Origin: Deltaproteobacteria bacterium | GTDB lineage: Bacteria; Desulfobacterota_C; Deferrisomatia; Deferrisomatales; JACRMM01 | DNA: 8,380 nucleotides | Assembly (NCBI GenBank): GCA_016218905.1 | Contig: JACRCS010000869.1 | Coordinates: 1-8,380, forward strand | Direction: 5' to 3' | Shown: positions 6,545 to 8,380 of the stretch, one piece after another | Numbering within the stretch: the stretch's first letter is position 1 | Layout of the letters: every line of letters starts with the position of its first letter | The notes under the pieces: generated by a model | The model's input: only the letters and a program-made list of their open reading frames with translations | Database searches by the model: none | Told to the model about the DNA's origin: nothing | Translations under genes and position numbers: made by a program

Positions 6545-7219
6545 TCACTTCTTGATGAGCTCCTGGTCGGCGGTGCTCAGCGGGGCCTGACCGAGGGGCA
6601 TCCGGGCCCCCGCGCTGGTTCCGCTCACCTTCTTGTAGAGAACGCTGTCCGCCCCGTCCAGGGGGATGACCCGCGTGCCGGCGGCCGTGAACGCCGGCTG
6701 GCCGAAGAGGCTCTTGTAGGAGTCGGCCGTCTGGAGGGACATGGGAGCCGACCCTCCCGGGACGTGACAGCCCGCGACGGCGCAGCTCCGGTTGAAGATC
6801 GTCTGGACGGCCGCCAGGGCGGCGATGCCCTCGCCGGGGGCAGGCAGCGCCTCTGCCGTGGCCGTCACGGTCACCTGGTCGGCCGCGCTGTCGATGGTGC
6901 CGTCGTTCACCACGAGCTGAATCACATAGGAACCAGCCACGTCCGGCGTCATGGTCGGCTTCTCGGCCGTTGCGCCCGAAAGGGTGGCCGCGCTGCCTCC
7001 GGGCTTTGAAACGAAGGACCACTGAAAGGTGATCGGGTCGCCGTCAGCGTCGCTGCTCGCGCTTCCGTCGAGCGTCACCGCCGAGCTCACCAGCACGGTC
7101 TGGTCGCTGCCCGCCCTGGCCACGGGCGCTATATTCCCTCCTCCTCCTCCTCCGCATCCGACCGAGCCGGCTGCCAGCATGATCGTGACCAGACCTAGGA
7201 GTCCCATGTGCCGTCTCAT
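6545..7219 (-). CDS. Lipoprotein with PKD-like and C-X4-C-H cytochrome-like domains, truncated by frameshift
   Basis: 224 residues to a TGA at 6547-6545. The ATG at 7219 was chosen because GAGAGGAG lies just upstream and it opens into a lipoprotein signal (MGLLGLVTIMLAAGSVGC, lipid Cys22) followed by a Gly-rich tether. A PKD-like beta domain follows (about 30-121: APVARAGSDQTV, LDGSASSDADGD, VNDGTIDSA). Then comes a small c-type-cytochrome-like domain (about 130-229) with FNRSCAVAGCHV, giving C146-X4-C151-H152, and a possible axial ligand M207 in ARMPLGQAPLS. Relatives usually end near LIxxWIDxGA; here it stops at LIKK, and deleting one G from TGGATCGAC gives exactly the observed TGATCGAC. 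Restoring it joins the CHRD half into a 446-residue protein. A likely role is an outer-membrane-anchored electron-transfer or binding protein. Electron transfer is inferred only from the heme motif. Confidence 0.8.
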   Translation of the reverse strand: MRRHMGLLGLVTIMLAAGSVGCGGGGGGNIAPVARAGSDQTVLVSSAVTLDGSASSDADGDPITFQWSFVSKPGGSAATLSGATAEKPTMTPDVAGSYVIQLVVNDGTIDSAADQVTVTATAEALPAPGEGIAALAAVQTIFNRSCAVAGCHVPGGSAPMSLQTADSYKSLFGQPAFTAAGTRVIPLDGADSVLYKKVSGTSAGARMPLGQAPLSTADQELIKK

Positions 7220-7344
7220 CTGCTGTCTCCTCTCCGCCATGAATAACGCCGGTTCTCTTGGGGCCCGAGCGGGCGCTCCCGTTTCGGGATGCGGCAAGCG
7301 GAGTCGACGATACCACCCGTGCAAAGTGCGGGAAGGTGCCGGCT

Positions 7345-7363
7345 CGGATAGTTCTTCTATCCG
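7345..7363. promoter_or_regulatory. 19-bp perfect inverted repeat upstream of the CHRD lipoprotein
   Basis: CGGATAG (7345-7351) and CTATCCG (7357-7363) are exact reverse complements around TTCTT. It lies about 125 bp upstream of the lipoprotein ATG and stands out as AT-richer than its surroundings. It could be an operator for a dimeric regulator or a short RNA hairpin. No clear -35/-10 pair was found beside it. Confidence 0.35.
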
Positions 7364-7393
7364 TTCGACTCCAGGGAGAGGCGTCGGCCGCGG

Positions 7394-7480
7394 GTGCGCG
7401 GATGCGGGTGCAACGAGATGATGCGGCCGTACTGCGTCGGCGGGTCGGAGACCTGCCCGGTGCCCATCGCGGCGCCGTGA
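7394..7480 (+). CDS. Possible tiny Cys-containing ORF, or the tail of a lost gene
   Basis: A plus-strand frame closed upstream by TAG at 7349 runs to TGA at 7478-7480. From GTG 7394 it encodes 28 residues ending NEMMRPYCVGGSETCPVPI then AAP. Third positions from 7415 on are all G or C, unlike the other two plus frames. GGGAGAGG lies about 12 bases before the GTG, which is far. A strong terminator hairpin follows 20 bases after the stop, which would make sense for a real 3' end. It may be a small protein or the last codons of a deleted gene. I do not recognise it. Confidence 0.2.
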   Translation: MRGCGCNEMMRPYCVGGSETCPVPIAAP

Positions 7481-7499
7481 CGGGATCTGCGAGAACGCA

Positions 7500-7529
7500 A
7501 AGAGGGGCCGCCTTCGGGCGGCCCCTCTT
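7500..7529 (+). terminator. Strong intrinsic-terminator hairpin with TTCG loop
   Basis: A perfect 13-bp stem, AAGAGGGGCCGCC (7500-7512) with GGCGGCCCCTCTT (7517-7529), closes on a TTCG tetraloop. The plus side continues TTCTCTTG, the minus side TTTGCGTT, so it could work in either direction. It lies in a divergent gap between bioB and the CHRD lipoprotein, with no intact gene ending at it. Confidence 0.75.
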
Positions 7530-7700
7530 CTCTTGCCGTGCAGCGGGAGGGTGAGTTTCTCCCGGGGTGTTTCCGCCTTCTGCTACAGGAAGCACTGGGG
7601 GTCGTCGGCGAAGGCTGCCGGCCGCCGCGGCTCGGAAAGGGGGGAAGGGACCAAGGGAACGGGCGGGCCGCCCGCCGCCTGGGACCCGGTTTTTGGACTA
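7530..7700. other. Upstream region of bioB, no gene seen
   Basis: GC-rich DNA without a convincing coding frame on either strand. It holds a 6-bp stem (CGGGAG 7544-7549 with CTCCCG 7559-7564), a GC-rich dyad (7662-7676) and an isolated T5 run (7690-7694), none clearly functional. Confidence 0.4.
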
Positions 7701-7755
7701 TCGTAAACCAGAGCAGACATGCAGGTTGACAGTCGTCGGTTCCTTCTGCGACGAT
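7701..7755 (+). promoter_or_regulatory. BirA-like biotin operator overlapping a candidate bioB promoter
   Basis: GTAAACC (7703-7709), 14 bases, then GGTTGAC (7724-7730) form a near-perfect inverted repeat with one mismatch. It matches the known BirA operator pattern TTGTAAACC-spacer-GGTTTACAA and lies about 60 bp before bioB. The right half overlaps TTGACA (7726-7731), which with GACGAT (7750-7755, 18-bp spacer) could be the promoter. BirA loaded with biotinyl-AMP would then block transcription when biotin is plentiful. Confidence 0.65.
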
Positions 7756-7791
7756 GCGGCGTCACGCCGACCGCAGGGGAGAGGAGGAGCC

Positions 7792-8380
7792 GTGCGCCGC
7801 TGGATCGAGTCGCTGGAGGAGAGGGTTCTCGCCGGGGGAAGGGTGGAGGAGGACGAGGCGCTCGGCCTCATGGAACTCGAGGGGGGAACGATCTACGACC
7901 TCCTTCCCTCGGCCCACCGGGTCGCCCGCCGGTTCAAAGGCTGGGAGGCCGAGCTGTGCGGCATCGTCAACGCGAAGAGCGGGCGGTGTCCCGAGGACTG
8001 CGCCTTCTGCGCCCAGTCGGCCCACCACGCGACCGACGCCCCGGTCTACGATCTTCGGGACGCCGGGGATCTCGTCTCGGCGGCCCGGGAGGGCGCGGGC
8101 CTTTGCGCCAACCGCTTCGGCATCGTCACGAGCGGCACCGGCGTCGGCGAGGGGCCGGAGCTGGACCGGATTTGCGAGGCGGTCGCCCGCATCGCGGCCG
8201 AGGGGCGCGTGAGCCCCTGCGCGAGCCTCGGCATCGTCTCCGAGGGGGTGCTCCAACGGCTCCAGGCCGCAGGGCTTCGCGGCTACCACCACAACCTGGA
8301 GACGGCCCGGAGCTTCTTCCCCGAGATCTGCTCCACGCACGACTACGAGGAGGACGTGGCCACCGTGGCCGCCTCCCGCC
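7792..8380 (+). CDS. bioB: Biotin synthase BioB, N-terminal part (runs off the window)
   Basis: The first 196 residues of a radical-SAM enzyme that inserts sulfur into dethiobiotin, the last step of biotin synthesis. The GTG at 7792 was chosen because GAGGAGGAG (7781-7789) sits just before it and the reading begins RRWIESLEERVLAGGR, as BioB N-termini do. The radical-SAM cluster motif is CPEDCAFCAQSA (C-X3-C-X2-C), preceded by IVNAKSGR as in known BioB proteins. Further conserved blocks are GIVTSGTG, ASLGIVSEGVLQRLQAAG and YHHNLETARSFFPEIC followed by STHDYEED. All visible active-site features are intact, and the sequence stops at the window edge before the remaining auxiliary-cluster residues. 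The BirA-like operator upstream says it is controlled by biotin supply; other bio genes may follow downstream. Confidence 0.97.
   Translation, partial: MRRWIESLEERVLAGGRVEEDEALGLMELEGGTIYDLLPSAHRVARRFKGWEAELCGIVNAKSGRCPEDCAFCAQSAHHATDAPVYDLRDAGDLVSAAREGAGLCANRFGIVTSGTGVGEGPELDRICEAVARIAAEGRVSPCASLGIVSEGVLQRLQAAGLRGYHHNLETARSFFPEICSTHDYEEDVATVAASR

Noticed and set aside
7661..7694. GC-rich dyad followed by TTTTT as a second terminator before bioB
   Set aside because: The stem and the T-run are about 13 bases apart, too far for an intrinsic terminator.
7583..7765. 60-residue minus-strand ORF between bioB and the terminator
   Set aside because: Its internal ATG lies within the BirA-like operator, no ribosome binding site precedes it, and codon bias is only partly convincing. 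It could be the gene tail served by the terminator, but support is too thin.

Overview
This is a high-GC bacterial window with strong G/C preference at third codon positions. Lipoprotein and Sec signal peptides, a periplasmic sensor kinase and a heme-type lipoprotein point to a Gram-negative-like cell. The mix of genes (VWA protein with histidine kinase and response regulator, a PKD/cytochrome/CHRD lipoprotein, bioB behind a BirA-like operator) would fit an Acidobacteriota- or Deltaproteobacteria-like lineage. That placement is a guess from content, not a measurement.

Layout. Positions 1-853 carry two minus-strand genes: the 5' part of an unrecognised gene and a SixA-type phosphohistidine phosphatase whose catalytic histidine is replaced by threonine. 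Positions 854-1917 hold no intact gene. On the minus strand there are three adjacent coding-like stretches, each in a different frame, including a lipoprotein signal peptide; they look like decayed gene remnants. Positions 1918-5696 are a plus-strand cluster: a secreted VWA-domain protein, a membrane sensor histidine kinase and an OmpR/PhoB-type response regulator that overlaps the kinase stop (ATGA). The kinase is interrupted by an in-frame amber codon 24 codons after its phosphorylatable histidine.

Positions 5880-7219 (minus) are a lipoprotein with a PKD-like domain, a C-X4-C-H cytochrome-like domain and two CHRD domains. It is broken by what looks like a one-base deletion, and its first CHRD copy lacks the middle of the domain. 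The divergent region 7220-7791 holds a 19-bp perfect inverted repeat, a strong intrinsic-terminator hairpin with no clear gene to serve, and a BirA-like operator. The window ends inside bioB (biotin synthase).

How they fit: VWA, kinase and regulator probably act as one envelope-sensing unit. bioB is probably repressed by BirA when biotin is plentiful. The striking theme is damage: an altered active site, an amber stop, a frameshift, an internal domain loss and a patch of gene remnants within 8.4 kb. Either this locus is decaying or the assembly carries errors; raw reads would decide. I found no new defence or mobile system, CRISPR array, tRNA or rRNA.
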